A stretch of DNA of 64,000 bases from Zonotrichia leucophrys gambelii (lineage: Eukaryota > Chordata > Aves > Passeriformes > Passerellidae). The stretch lies in assembly GCF_028769735.1 (NCBI RefSeq), contig NC_088171.1, forward strand, positions 91,248,912-91,312,911, read 5' to 3'. Shown here one piece after another: positions 9,561 to 21,815 of this stretch (its first letter is position 1; every line of letters starts with the position of its first letter). A program made the position numbers and the translations under genes. Under the pieces are notes generated by a model. The model was not told the DNA's origin, made no database searches, and was given only the letters and a program-made list of their open reading frames with translations.

Positions 9561-12500
9561 GTAGACTAAAAAACCTGAAGTAATGCAGTGAAATTCCACT
9601 GGCAGATTGAAATCTCTGATAGATTCCCTTATCAACTAAAAAGGATGAGATTATTTTATTTTAATCCTGTTTAATTCAGTATGCACTTATTGTTACTGGT
9701 TTGTTTTTGGAATTTTTTGGGGTTTTTTTCCCCATCAAATCCTCCTTCAGGCTTTTAAAGCAATAACAATGAAACAGAGTGCTATACCTGCTGAATATTG
9801 AATTAAATATGACTTGATGCATAAATATGCATTTCTAAAGCACCAAATTCTTAAAAGCACAAGCAACTTTCATTGACCCTCCTTTGAGCAGGAAGTTGGA
9901 CTATTTATTTTTCTGTAATTCTGAAATTGCTGAACCATGGTGGTTCTTATTAGGTTTAAAAGACTAAAGATGGGTTATCTCTCACAAGGTATAATTCTGA
10001 AAGTGCTAGCATTCTTGGCAATTGCCAGAGTATTGAAACTTGATTTTAACTTCGTGTATTTCTAGATAATAGAATAGTTCTTTGCAAGGTGCTCTGTCTT
10101 GCCATAATCATGTCCAGTTGTTAGTAAAGTGTTAAAGCTACTGCTTTAAAGGCAAAGTTCCTGGGCATCATTGTAATTTACCAAGCAGCTGCAACAATCA
10201 AAAAATATGACACTCAGTAAAATTTAAAAGACCCTTCAAGAAATCTTGTCAAGCCCAAAAGCCAAAGAAGAGAACAGGCAGAAATGTACAGGAGTAGTGT
10301 ACTGGAACAACATCTGCTTTCTGTCCTGAGCAGAGACTGAATAAATTGTATGGCTTCCTCCCCACCAAAACAAGAACGGGAAGTCAAGGGGAGTTACATC
10401 AAAAATGGTCAAAAGATCACTGCACTAAAAATAGAAGAGGAATATAGGGAAGAGAGTAAGCGTATCTATCTTAATACAAAATTTTATTTTGCACGAGGAC
10501 CAAAACATTCTTTACTTGGTTTCACTTGAGTTTCAGACAAAATGAGCTATAATTCCTGATCTGTAATCATAAATTTTATAAATTAGTTAATCCTGCTGGA
10601 AAGATTGACATGATTGGAGTGCTAAATTCTACAGTCATAGCCTTTTTAAGAAAGATTAAGTGGGCAACACTCAAGAGGGAGCACTCAAATAGCATTTCTT
10701 GTTGCAATGTCAATGACCTCTTGAAAGAAAATGAGTATTTGAGGGATTACTGTCAGATTAGAGAAGTATGAACCATGTAATCGGTATGAAGTTACTACCT
10801 GATGTTTGCAGAAAACTATCAGATCACAGTAGAAAACAAATGCAGAACTCAGGATATAGCTACTATATATATATAGGGGCAAATGAAGATACATGATAGG
10901 GGACTTCAGTGTGGTTTAAATATGGTAGAAATAGCAACCTCCCAGCAACAACAATAAAGAAAAGGAACTTGAACGTAGAGGTTTATGTTTAAATTAGCAC
11001 AGTTTATAATCTGAGTTAGCAATATTGCTCCATATCCAGACACCTACAGGTTGTCATGATTGTAAAACCCAAACAAATGGAAAAATAATGGGCATAGTGG
11101 ATGAAATTTAATGAAAACAAAGCTAAAAAGGAGAAAGAGATAACAATTGATGGAAACCAGAGGGTAGGAATGTTTGGAACATGAATAACAAGATCTTGAG
11201 CAGTCTGATGTGATTAGACCTACTCTGGGCAAAGGTTTTTTCTAGGCAACCTCTGGAAGCCTCTCCCCACCAAAAATACTCTGATAATCCAGGAAGATGA
11301 AGGAGAAGAGCAATAAGACATGTTTAGGTAAATCAGAAACTAAAGAAATCTGACAATTATATCAGTTAAATGTTATAAGGAAATAGTATTTTCCATAACG
11401 ATGTGTCAACAGAAGAAGTGTTTCTTTAATATTCTTGTACCTTCTGTTTTGGTAAAATAGATGACAACAAAAATGCTATAAGTTTTTCTGCAGTAACTTG
11501 TGAGAATGATGATTAGGTATTAAGAACAAGTTGCTTTAAATCAATCTCAATTTAAATTTTCTGACAAACTGATCAAAGAACCTTGTGAGTGTTTGTCATG
11601 GATGTTATCATTTTGGACCACTAAATAACTTCAAAGGAAATAGAAAGGAGCTCACAGTACACTCTCTGTTAAAATACTGTAAAGGATAGTTTGAATTGAT
11701 ACAGGCTAAAGTCAGTCCCACAAAATGAAACACATTATGTACATTTTTGACTTATATTGAGCAGACAGAGGAAGGAGAAAAATTACTCATGTGGATTTAT
11801 GAAAAATTACCTCCTGCCAAACTCCTCTTGCTTGGAATTTACAGTTTCTGTTGAGTTAAAAAACCCATTTATTTATAAATGGAGTTAGTTTCTAAAGAAT
11901 AGAATAGATATTTGCCTTGCAGAGGTGAGGGAATTATAAGTAACAAAACCAAGTCACTAGCAGAGAGTGATCTCGATTAGCAAGAGAACAGCAAGTCTGC
12001 ATAGATTTTAAATTCTTCTCTTCTGCAGCATTTCTCTTCCAGAAAGCAGTGTTCCTTAAAGAAAAAAGAAAACAAACAAAACAATCTTGGTAGAGAATTG
12101 GATTAATAACAAGATTCCTGGATGGATAGGGAGACAAATAGGGGCACTTTTAGGAGGAATTCTGTCTAGCCTTGGTAGCCATATCCAAAATTTTCACAGA
12201 ACAGCTATGCATATAGCTAAAATGCAGTAAAAAGGTCTCCTAATAATGAGATATTCCAAGAATTTTGTTAAAATTCTCACACATATGATAGTGATATTTT
12301 TTTCATCTGAACTATATAAAAACTTTTGGCCACTTCCATATCAGGAATAATTTTAAGTGGAAGCTTTGAAATCAGCGGAAGTAAGGCTAGAAGTAAGATA
12401 TGCATTTTTAACAGCAGATAAATTTAATATAACAATTTACAGAAGCTTTCATTCAATTCTACCTTGCTAGGAGGTCAAACGACAATATTTTTCCAAAACT

Positions 12501-13924
12501 AAACTGTAAGTTAAAGAAAATGTAATCCAAGGCTGTACTTCACAAAGTCACGCATATGAGGCCACTCCAGATCCTCAAAATTATCCACTCCAGTGTCATC
12601 TACAAGTTATCTGAACACAGATATTCTTACAGGCACACAAAAGTGTTATCATTTATAGTATGAAAACATGGAAATTACATTTTACAAAGAAATCAGAAAG
12701 CCTTGGATAATGGAGAAAGCTACTTATTGGCTTAAATTGACGAAAAAGTATTAGAAGGAAATTATTCCTCTGGAAATTGCTTGAAGTTTGCATTGTGGTG
12801 GCTATTAACAGTTTATTGTGCACAAGATAAAGTAATTGCAAAAGAAAAAAAGAACAATCATGATTAATAAGTTCTTTGCTCAGATATTTTAATAATTTGA
12901 TAGAATTTTTTTTGTCAGAAACCACAGTGAAGAAATCTAATTACTGTCCTCATTTTTGGGTGTAGTCTTAAAGGCAGGCAAATGTCTCTCAGTAAGGAAA
13001 AAAAATCGCTTTTTCAACAAAAGAATGTTTTTCATTTGCAACTGGAAAATGTGTTCATGTAAAGATGTTTTCTGGGTAAAGATAGGAAGGAAATATTATT
13101 TTCAATTATGATACTTTGCAGGCAGATGAAGGAAACATATAAATGTACTTTTTACTTTGTTCTTAAATTAAAGCTAAAGTAATCTTATTAAATATTTGAA
13201 TACCATTTCCTTAAATCACATAAAAAGATAGACTATGTTTCCATCATTAAAAATTATTTACCTTTTGTATTGTGAAGGAAAGCTTGTCTCTATGCCCTAG
13301 GGCATCAGACATGTAACAGATTATTCTGCAGATGTGAAGATGTAGAGGTACCCTTTAAGGAAAATTGCCCTTGTGCTTTTTGTCTGCATCTGGGCCCAGC
13401 TGGCCAGGAATCTAAGACAATACCTACAGGAGCACTTTACTTCGGATCTGGAGTGTGGCTTGGAAGTGCATTCTACTGTTGTCCCCACTTTCCATGCTTT
13501 GGCTCCTGCCAAACTGGGTGTTGGAATGATGAAAGGATGATGCCTTCTACCATCATCTGAGCCTGGAACAGAACTGTTCCTGAATAGTTTGGGTTTCTCA
13601 CTTTTTTGCTCCTGAAGCCAAAAGAGTTCTCTTGCAACCAGGATTCTGAATATTCACACAGCTAAGACAGAGACCCTATGAGTGGAGTTATCCCACTGAT
13701 ATATAGAGCTTATCCCATTGTGTATCCAAAGCTTTCCACATTCTTACTCTGGGCCTTAAAAACGTTTACTGAAACTTCTGTTTTCTAGAAGCTGAAACTA
13801 ATTTATTTGCAGAGTCCAAAATCTTCAGAGCAAAAGGGGCAACTACAGCATATAGTTTGACATGCAATTAAAACTCTGGACAAAATTTTTCAACTACTTT
13901 TAATCTATCTTTGTACAGCCTAGT
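9561..13924. other. Long non-genic stretch, possibly with a very old LINE remnant
   Basis: No confident feature is seen. Parts of 10460-11850 have a sense-strand texture reminiscent of an ancient CR1/L3-type ORF2, for example a GTGGATTTATGAAAAATTACC motif near 11791 that resembles a conserved codon block of that region. The similarity is too patchy to annotate. An AT dinucleotide run of about 14 bases occurs near 10864. A slightly GC-richer patch at 13255-13560 has no recognisable content. Confidence 0.45.
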
Positions 13925-14210
13925 AATTTATGGCTAAGCTAGACTGAATCTTTATAAAAGACATCCATTTTTGATTTAAAATGTTCTGCAGAGAATCCAG
14001 CATACCCTTAAGTGAGGTGTTCCATTGATTAATTGCACTCACTCTGAAAATATTTCCAGTCAGACTTTGCTTAGCTTCAGTCTCCAGTAATTTATCTTTA
14101 TGCCTTTGTCTGTCAAGAAGCTGCTTGCCATGGAAAAATCTTTTAATACGTAGGTACTTACAAACTGACACTATGTTGCCCTTGGGAAAACAGTTCTGTA
14201 AAAGTGACAC
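13925..14210 (-). mobile_element. Ancient CR1/L3-type LINE fragment, antisense
   Basis: The + strand reads as the antisense of an old amniote CR1-type 3' region. It has a GTTCCATTGATTAATTGCAC box, then CTCACTCTGAAAATATTTCC, then a TTAGCTTCAGTCTCCAG block, ATGCCTTTGTCTGTC, and a TAGGTACTTACAAACTG box. This order is typical of the antisense 3' region of the old families. Divergence is high and the boundaries are approximate. The 96-residue minus-strand frame here is the eroded LINE, not a host gene. Confidence 0.7.
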
Positions 14211-14565
14211 ACATTTTCAAAATAATTTAAAATAAAAGAACCCAAAATTTCAAACATTTCTTTGTTTTCAATTATTCCCAATTTCAAGGGAATAAGATTT
14301 TTTTTCTATATAGTATAGTTATACTGAACTTTCAAGAGATGGAGAGAACTTTTTTACCAAACCATGGCCGTGAGTTGAAATGAAGTAAAACTGATATAAC
14401 TTTCCTTTTTGTTACCTCATACATCATTATTTTCAGAGAGATACAACATGCTTATTTTAATTTTTTAATCAGTTTTGTTTTAGAAAGCTGTTCCTTTTAT
14501 AGCTACTACAAAAAATGTGGGTTTTCCCCAAATGATAAGATGAGAAAAACCTAATGGAAGTGCAG
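14211..14565. other. Short AT-rich spacer between two LINE fragments
   Basis: The stretch separates the antisense ancient LINE fragment from a sense CR1 copy. I see no gene or repeat in it. Confidence 0.6.
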
Positions 14566-14830
14566 AGATGGTAGAGCCAAGTTTTTTAGTCTGAGGTATA
14601 CAATGGTAGGACAAGAGGAAATGGATGTAAATTGCAACATGGTTAGATATAAGGAAATGTATTTAATTTTTAACCATGATCAAGCAGGTTTACAGAGGTT
14701 TTTGAATCTTTGTCCAAGATGATGCTAAAATTTAGCTATACACAACTCCAGGCTACCTCATCTAGAAGGCCCTGCTGAAAGCAGGAGTTGACTCTTGGAT
14801 CCTCAGGGGTCCCTTATGTCTTGAAATCTG
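14566..14830 (+). mobile_element. Decayed CR1 LINE 3' fragment
   Basis: Recognisable CR1 landmarks persist despite heavy divergence: GGTAGGACAAGAGGAAATGG, then a region corresponding to the usual fragment before the 3' box, then AGGCCCTGCTGAAAGCAGG and CTCAGGGGTCCCTTATGTCTTG in place of the usual CAGAGGTCCCTTCCAAC. No terminal 8-mer survives. This is one of the older CR1 copies in the window. Confidence 0.72.
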
Positions 14831-17182
14831 CAGTAACACCACACGTGGGGCTATGTGAGTGTTTCAGCCTTTCCATCTTTGATGGAGGTTTACAAGAGCT
14901 TCCTCCTTGACCTCGTGGAGAACTTGTGTTGAAAATTGGTGTCTTTGAGATTTGGAGAACAACCCCCTAAACATATGGCTGGACCAACTAAGCTTCATTT
15001 CCTCAGGCAAAAAAGCCCAAAACAGACAGCAGGTCCTTGTTTAGCCACATCAGCTATGCACATGCAGCATGGGAAACAGTGCTTTATTAAACTGGTGATC
15101 TAAATTGGCAGCTTTGTTGACATGCAACAGTAAACTACCAATGTTCCATATTGCCGATTACTAAATCTCAATTTTTCAATTATATCTTTTGACACTCAGT
15201 CATATTTGGGTAGACTGTGATGCCTAAAAAGTAATTAAAACTTTTTCAGATAATAAGTAAATTGAGGCATGGAATTTGCATTTATTGATGATTGCACATA
15301 AAAACTCCAAAAATCATGAAACAGAACTCATTTTTATTGACTTGAAGTTTGTCTCCCAGTTTCCTATGCCAAATATTGCCTGTAGCAGACAAGTCAGTGT
15401 ACAACCAATGCAAATTAATAGCTAAGAGAAAAGTGAATCTCTCATTCTAGCACAGTGTATTGTGACACAAAATTTAAAGAAGTGTTATTCTATTACCTAA
15501 TTAATTCCATTTAATCAAACCGCGAACATACCTATCTTTGTAATTTTTCTATAAATAAGCCACGAAGTCTGGAATTTTTTAAGTCAGGGAAGCCAGGCTG
15601 TCAGCATTCAAATTCAGAGTTGTCTTGAAGATTGTGCACTTTGAAATGCACCTGATAAAAATAAACTTGTTATGTAATGTGCTGATTCAGTGAAGAGAAT
15701 GACTACATGCTTAACTTTTTATGCACTACTGGATCTAGTAGCATTCAGTAAGTACACATAAGTTAATTCAAAATTATTGAATAGCAAGAGTCATTGTCGT
15801 CATTAGGAATATAAATGCATTTCAGTGCTACTGATCATTAACAATATGTCTGGTGAATTGGCTCCTTGGTTTGATTGCTTGTTTCAGCAAGATCAAATAC
15901 TTCAGTAGGTATGGACTTCCAGTAAACTTATTTTCAAGACTTTTGAACTCCCTCCTGACAGTGTGAGGTCATACAATCACAGTATTCGATCAAATATGTT
16001 TATTGAAATCCCCAATAGGGTTCAACTCTATTAATTCCATGACCTTTTTTATTTAGTGCTTTCTGTCCATGAGTAATTATGATTCTGTTTCAGTTAGTTA
16101 TTGTTAAACCCCTGTTTTTTCTTCCTCTGTTTCTCCCATAATCTTCTCATGATCACTATGGGTAAAACTAAGCCAGTATTTATATCTCCTTTCCTCTTAC
16201 ATTTTTATTAATGTAATTAGCATCCTTCTTTTGCATAATATTTGCTTATTTCCATATGGAAAAAAAAAATCTAGTGATGATTCTTTTCTGAAAGAGACTT
16301 TAATATTGCCTTGTAGTAGTCCAAAATGAAAAAGATACCAAAAAGTCACAATGCCTAGAAATTTCTAATGCGTTTGCTATATGCTGAAGGATTTTTTTTC
16401 TGTTTTTTGGAGGAGAGAGTATGTTTGCTTTGTTATTGTTGTGGGGGTTTGTTTTTTGTTTTTTTTTTTTTTTTTCTTTCATTCGATTTGTCTGAATCTG
16501 TTTGGGGCATCATAAAAAGAGAAGCTAGAGAGTCTTTTTATGTTGGTTGTACACAATTCTGTGTACATGGAGAGGAAGGGAGTTTTGTTTTACACAGAGT
16601 GATCCTCCAGGTTTTTGACTAGAAATTGCTTTCATTTGAATGATGATGTCTGCTCATGAATAAATTGGTCAGAGTATGCTAATGCAAATGTGTGATTTGA
16701 AGGTCTTTCAAGCAATTTATGAACTGAAGTTCTAAATATACATGGTTTAAAATGCAGCTGATCTGCATTCTGCTACACAATGGCATCAAATTCTCTGATA
16801 GGGGATCTATTTTCCAGCAGCACCCAGTAAATTCCATAGCAATATCAATTTATTTTATTGCAAAGTAATATACTTCTTTTTTCTCACTTATGTCCCTTGC
16901 AAAGATACAAAATATGACTCATAGGTGGAAATGCTCAAAAATTTTTATATTGGATTAATATTATCAACAATTATTTCCATGTGTTCTCCAAGTCGTATGG
17001 CGATATCACCTACAGTCCTTGTCTGAACCTGTTTTTCCCCACGTGCCAGAGGAGAGGCTGACTTTGAAGGCCATTAGATCAGCTTTTCTTCCTCATCTGG
17101 ACAAGTCATTACTGCTGCTCTGTTCATTAAGTAGCCCCAAGTCTGTGGTGCAGCAAGCAGTGTAAGGATCTCTGGAACTAAT
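14831..17182. other. AT-rich non-genic or intronic stretch
   Basis: No gene or repeat family is recognised. It contains low-complexity T runs with scattered G near 16389-16475, and a small CpG-bearing patch around 15515-15565. The frames near 16300-16620 arise from the T-rich tract. Confidence 0.55.
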
Positions 17183-17334
17183 ACCTTAAGTTGTGTGGCT
17201 GACACTGCTGGCCAACATTTCCAGCTCTTTCTGTTCCCTCTGCAAGCCTAACACGAGTGTTTGCTTTCCAGCTTGTTGAGCCACACATTGTAGTCTAGTT
17301 GAAGTCCTCAATGAGGAAATCTTCCAAGAGTCAG
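17183..17334 (-). CDS. Possible exon on the minus strand with an in-frame stop
   Basis: A very strong acceptor, TTTTTTTTCCTGTTTGCAG (AG at 17336-17335), precedes this stretch on the minus strand. A moderate donor, TTAAG|GTATTAG, ends it. In phase 1 the frame is open for about 48 codons, including QREQKELEMLASSVSHTT. It stops at TAA (17188-17186), just before the donor. A coding exon would therefore have to be terminal, or else this is a non-coding RNA exon or a decayed exon. A second acceptor/donor pair at about 17499-17421 lies just upstream, but its phase does not match. The family is unknown. Confidence 0.22.
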
Positions 17335-17524
17335 CTGCAAACAGGAAAAAAAAGTTTAAGCTTACATGACATTTTTCATGTATGTATGTTGAAAATTGGA
17401 AGGTTTGCAGGTGCTCTGGACCTACCTTATTATTAAGACCCTTGTAATACCAAGGGACTAGATTCTGATGTGAGGTCCCATCCAGCCTACATGCTGGCCA
17501 AATAGTGAAATCAGAAATTACCAA

Positions 17525-20500
17525 GTCAACATGATATCAATGGGAAAAGGTAAGAAAAGGCACCGTTCAGAACTGTCATTTTGGCAAATATATGCAGAGC
17601 ACACATACCAACTTTTGCTACAAATTTAGTCTCTTCACTGCTATTTAGGTTCCTTGTTGCCTGTGGGTTTTAGTGTGTGATTACGAGAGGGAGAGGAATT
17701 AGGTAGCTGCTGAGCTATAGTCCAACATTATGGAACTTAATTTTTTGATGTAAGAGGAAATTCTATTGCATCATTCTGTGACAGAAGACAATTGTTAAAG
17801 GAAATCCTTGTGAATAAAACATGAATACCACTTTTCATACTGAAGGCTAAAAGTATATTCTCTAGCAATATATAAAAGTATATTCTCATGCTTTTGGTGT
17901 TCTTTGCAATGTTCCTTTTTGCATTTTTCAAAACTTTTCAAGTTTTTCTATAGCTTTTGATGTCAATGCCCTTCCCATTCTCTGTTGTGGTAGGTTTTTT
18001 CAAGTCTAATTTGGCTTGAATATCACCCACATATATGTTTGGAATTCTGGGGTCTAAAATTATTTAAGGGAAAATAAATGGGCTTTTGCTGATGAAATAC
18101 AATGGTGTAGAAAGCTTATTTTGGAATAAAAGTGACTTTGAAGTCATTTGGGCAGTCTTGGTGGATGAACTCAACACATGATTGCCTGGTTTTAATGAAG
18201 CCAATGGAAGAAAATACAAAATAAATAAGATGGGTTTACTTTTGACTCCAGAACAAGTAAAACTACTGGATTATCTGTAGTACCTTGCAGAATGAATCTG
18301 TAGTACCTTGTAGAATAATAGTCTGAGGACTCAAATATTACATGTATTAGAAGACCTTTAAATTAAAATTTATGGAAATGGTTCTGTATCTGTCTGGGAA
18401 CATTTTGGCAGTTTTTTTCCATGTGCTTTCTTCAATCTAGTTTCTCAGAGATCAAATAAAGATTTAGAGAACTTGATTTGTATGCAAGGCGTTGATTTAC
18501 AATGTTACTGACCTTCTCTGACTTGGCAGACAACACTTAATGTGATCCCTTGTCAGCTACAAAAATTCAAATGTATATATGGGGAGATATTTTCTTTCTA
18601 TGCAAGGGCCAGCTGTTTCCTAAGAGCTGTGTGAGGTTTGCTGTGACTGGAAGTTTTCTGAACGGTATGATGCAAGTGAATCACAGGAGGTTGGAAGTTG
18701 GTGTGAGGGCTGTTGAACGACCTTCTCTTGTCCGTCTCACGTGGGGAGCTGGGTGTGGGGACCTTTGGTGCTCCCCCAGGCCTCACACCCTGCGTGTCCT
18801 CTGTGTTAACTCTTTGCCACCATGCTGCTGATGCATAGAGGTGAAAGCTCGATGCTATAAAGAGATATTTCTGTTTGCTTGTCTCTTCCCTATGCTTTTT
18901 CTCCCCCAGTTGTTACTGGGAAAAGCAGTAGAGTTGTGATCCCTTTTGACAGCGTTAGGGGCTTTTTAAACCCAAGTTACCATGATTCTTCTCTATCACT
19001 TTCCAATGGCTAGAGATGAAGAAGAAAACTGTCTAGACCTTTTAGCTGTCTTGCAGACAAGGGCTTCACAACCAGTGAATTATGTACTCTGTAAGAGGGA
19101 GATTTAAAAGTGCCTCACTTCCTCTGTCAGCTTCAGCATCTGCCATTAAAAAAGCTGCTTGGTAGCTATTACACAAAGTTGGGCAGGTATTGCTGCTCTT
19201 TTTGCTGGAAAAGAGAGCACAAAAAGGGTTTTGTTAGCAAGAAAAAGGCTAAAAAAATGAAAAGCAACTTGCTAGGAAAACACCAGGAAATATAATAGAT
19301 TTACTCTCAAAGAGTTTGAAGTGCTTCTCAGTAAGTTTATTCATGACATATACCATTACTGCAAGTAAAATCAAGAAGGAAAGGTAGTATTAACTTCCTG
19401 CTGACAGCTTGGGTAGCCAAGATATCCATCACTTTTATTTTTCATTTGCTTTCGGAGTAGCATATTTAGAATAACCAGTACAATAGTTTTAAGGCTTACA
19501 GAAAATCTACAGAAAACTATGTAATTTCTTTCCACTAAGTTTTAAAGTATTTTTCACTTAAAAGAATTTAGATGACATGTTTTTCTTAGTGAAAACTCTG
19601 CTGCACATGTAAATAATTAATGCATGCGTAAAAACACTCAAAAATCTCCTACCAGCTTTTTTTGGCTCTGTAAATATATTTTATGGAATGAAATTCTGAT
19701 CAATAGGCTTTGCCAGCTTCTCATTAATTTAAAGCAAGCAACTTTATCCTTTTTCTGTTGGTTTTGTTTTCTCATGTTAGTTTCAATTGCTTAGATTTAT
19801 AATTTTTTCTTGAAAACAAGGCAGCATGTGTTTAAATAAGGTATTTTCCTTTTTTGCTTTGTTGATATTTTTGTAGAGCAGGCTAAAGAAATCCTGTGGG
19901 TTATCAACATGTGTCTGTTGTTCTGAACAGAGAAATACTTTACCTGTTTTGACATTTGAATCTCCTCTTAGAAAGTGACTGGAAAGATTGCCTATTAAGT
20001 CCTTTTCTTTCTTTTCTTTTTTCCCTTCTTCCTGCTTTCAGTATTAGTTTATTGGAATCTTATTTAATTTCATTGATTTTACCAGAAATGTTCTCACCAT
20101 TTATAACTAGGGATTTAGCTGAGATGATGCTTTAAAGCAAAGAACCAAGTTATGGTAAAAATCCCAGTAGAAGAGGAAATCTTTATTGATGTGTATATTT
20201 TGAGATTTTTTTGAGTATTTAGTTATTTTTCTTCTGGTTCATGAAAGCGAAACATGGTACAGCTACTGTGGTTTGTAGGTTAAGACTATTTTAAAAGTCC
20301 TCAGGAAAATCAGTTCTCTCTGTAGTCCCACAAAGTTTAACACACTCTTGCATTTTTAATGCTGTTAAAATTATTTAAGTAATTAGTTAAGAATCAATGA
20401 AAATAATAACATACATTTTATAAGCAGCTAATTCTGACTGCCTTTGTCTAACTCAAAGAATTTAGAAAGATTTTAATTACCTGTTTTCAAAAAAGTGACA

Positions 20501-21697
20501 TGTAAATCCTAATTAAGTAAAAAAACTCTGTAGGCTTAGAATTTCATACACTTTTCTTATATAAAATTATTGAACATGTTTTTTCTCTTTTCTTTTTCTA
20601 ATGCTAATAAATTTTTTACCTTGAGAAAGCACATTTGTCTTTTTCACTCAGCCATGCTTTCAGGTGACAGGTTATGCATGTCATCTTGATTCAAACACCT
20701 TATTTGTTTTCAGTGCTGTATCTTAATACTTAAAGTATAAAGTTTCCATTTCTCATATCAAAGGTACCAAAAGATACTCCCTTGACAATCAACACTTTCT
20801 TTACAAACAAGATGAGCCCTGCTTTTTCTACATTCCTTTTAATAAGTTTGAAGAACTTTGAAGTCAAGAAAATTTTTAGCTGAATGTCAAATGAGGACAT
20901 TTTCCTAGTTCCTCTGCAGAACTTAGTTAAGGTTTACTTGCTGGAACTCCTTTGATTTATATTTACTCCTTTTATTTATTTAAAATAAAATAATTTCTTT
21001 TTCAGTGTCTGTCATTCAGTCCTTTGGCACATTAGGAACAAAATTTGCCTGTAATGCCACAGCTTGCCTCATGGTAACACAGTGCATCTGAAAGAGGCCA
21101 GCTGCTCATTCATATGAAATACTTTGTTCATTTTCTCCACCTTTGCTTACCGAACAGTTGTCTTTTTTAGTAGGCAATGTGGATTAATCTCTGACTGGTC
21201 CTGTGTGTCAAAAATAAATTTTATAGCAAACGTTATAGAGACCTCCTATTGTTGTACTGGTAACATGCCCCAGTAAGCAGGATTTTGCCACAGGTTCAGC
21301 AAACCCACACCTGTCCTTTTGTATTTTTCATTACAAGTAATAAAGTTTCCTACTTTCTCTCCTGCACGTTGTCTCATCAAAGATAAGTGTCTTCTTTCTC
21401 ACAGTTATCTCAACTTGCTCCTGAAAGCCAAGAGCTTATTAAGTCTTTTCTGCACTTGTAGGTTCCAGACAAGAAAGTTTGGGGTGTTTTTTCAGAAGAG
21501 CATGTGTTACTTGACTTGATGTCCAGAGCACTGTAAATTTTTGTAATTTTTTTGCACATAACAAAAGTTAAAATGGCCTTCTGTATTAGAAGTTGGTATT
21601 GAACACATCCTCAAAGGAAGGCCACTTCTACCTTTGTACACAGTCTGGGAACTGTCCACTTCTGACCAATAACAGATTTCCCAGTAAAGCCAATAGA
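17525..21697. other. Non-genic or intronic stretch with one short tandem repeat
   Basis: No gene is recognised. A GC-richer, CpG-containing patch at about 18690-18830 yields a 93-residue frame without domain features. The rest is AT-rich, especially 19480-20640. A 23-base tandem duplication at 18273-18318 is listed separately. Confidence 0.55.
18273..18318 (+). repeat. 23-bp tandem duplication
   Basis: The unit ATCTGTAGTACCTTG plus eight further bases occurs twice in direct succession (18273-18295 and 18296-18318) with two differences (CAGAATGA versus TAGAATAA). It is a small local duplication of non-coding sequence. Confidence 0.9.
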
Positions 21698-21815
21698 AAA
21701 TTATTAAGAAGCTAAAATAAACAATGATATCTAAATGTAGTACCAGTATCCACAATAAATTATTACGAAGCTAAAATAAACAATAATATCTAAATGTAGT
21801 ACCAGTATCCACAAT
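21698..21815 (+). repeat. 59-bp tandem duplication
   Basis: A 59-base unit (21698-21756) is repeated immediately (21757-21815) with only two mismatches, at AAGAAG/ACGAAG and AATGAT/AATAAT. The near identity indicates a recent duplication event. The unit contains no recognised gene or element. Confidence 0.95.

Noticed and set aside
10460..11850. Possible sense ancient CR1/L3 ORF2 remnant
   Set aside because: A few motifs are suggestive, but the order and spacing could not be followed along the region.
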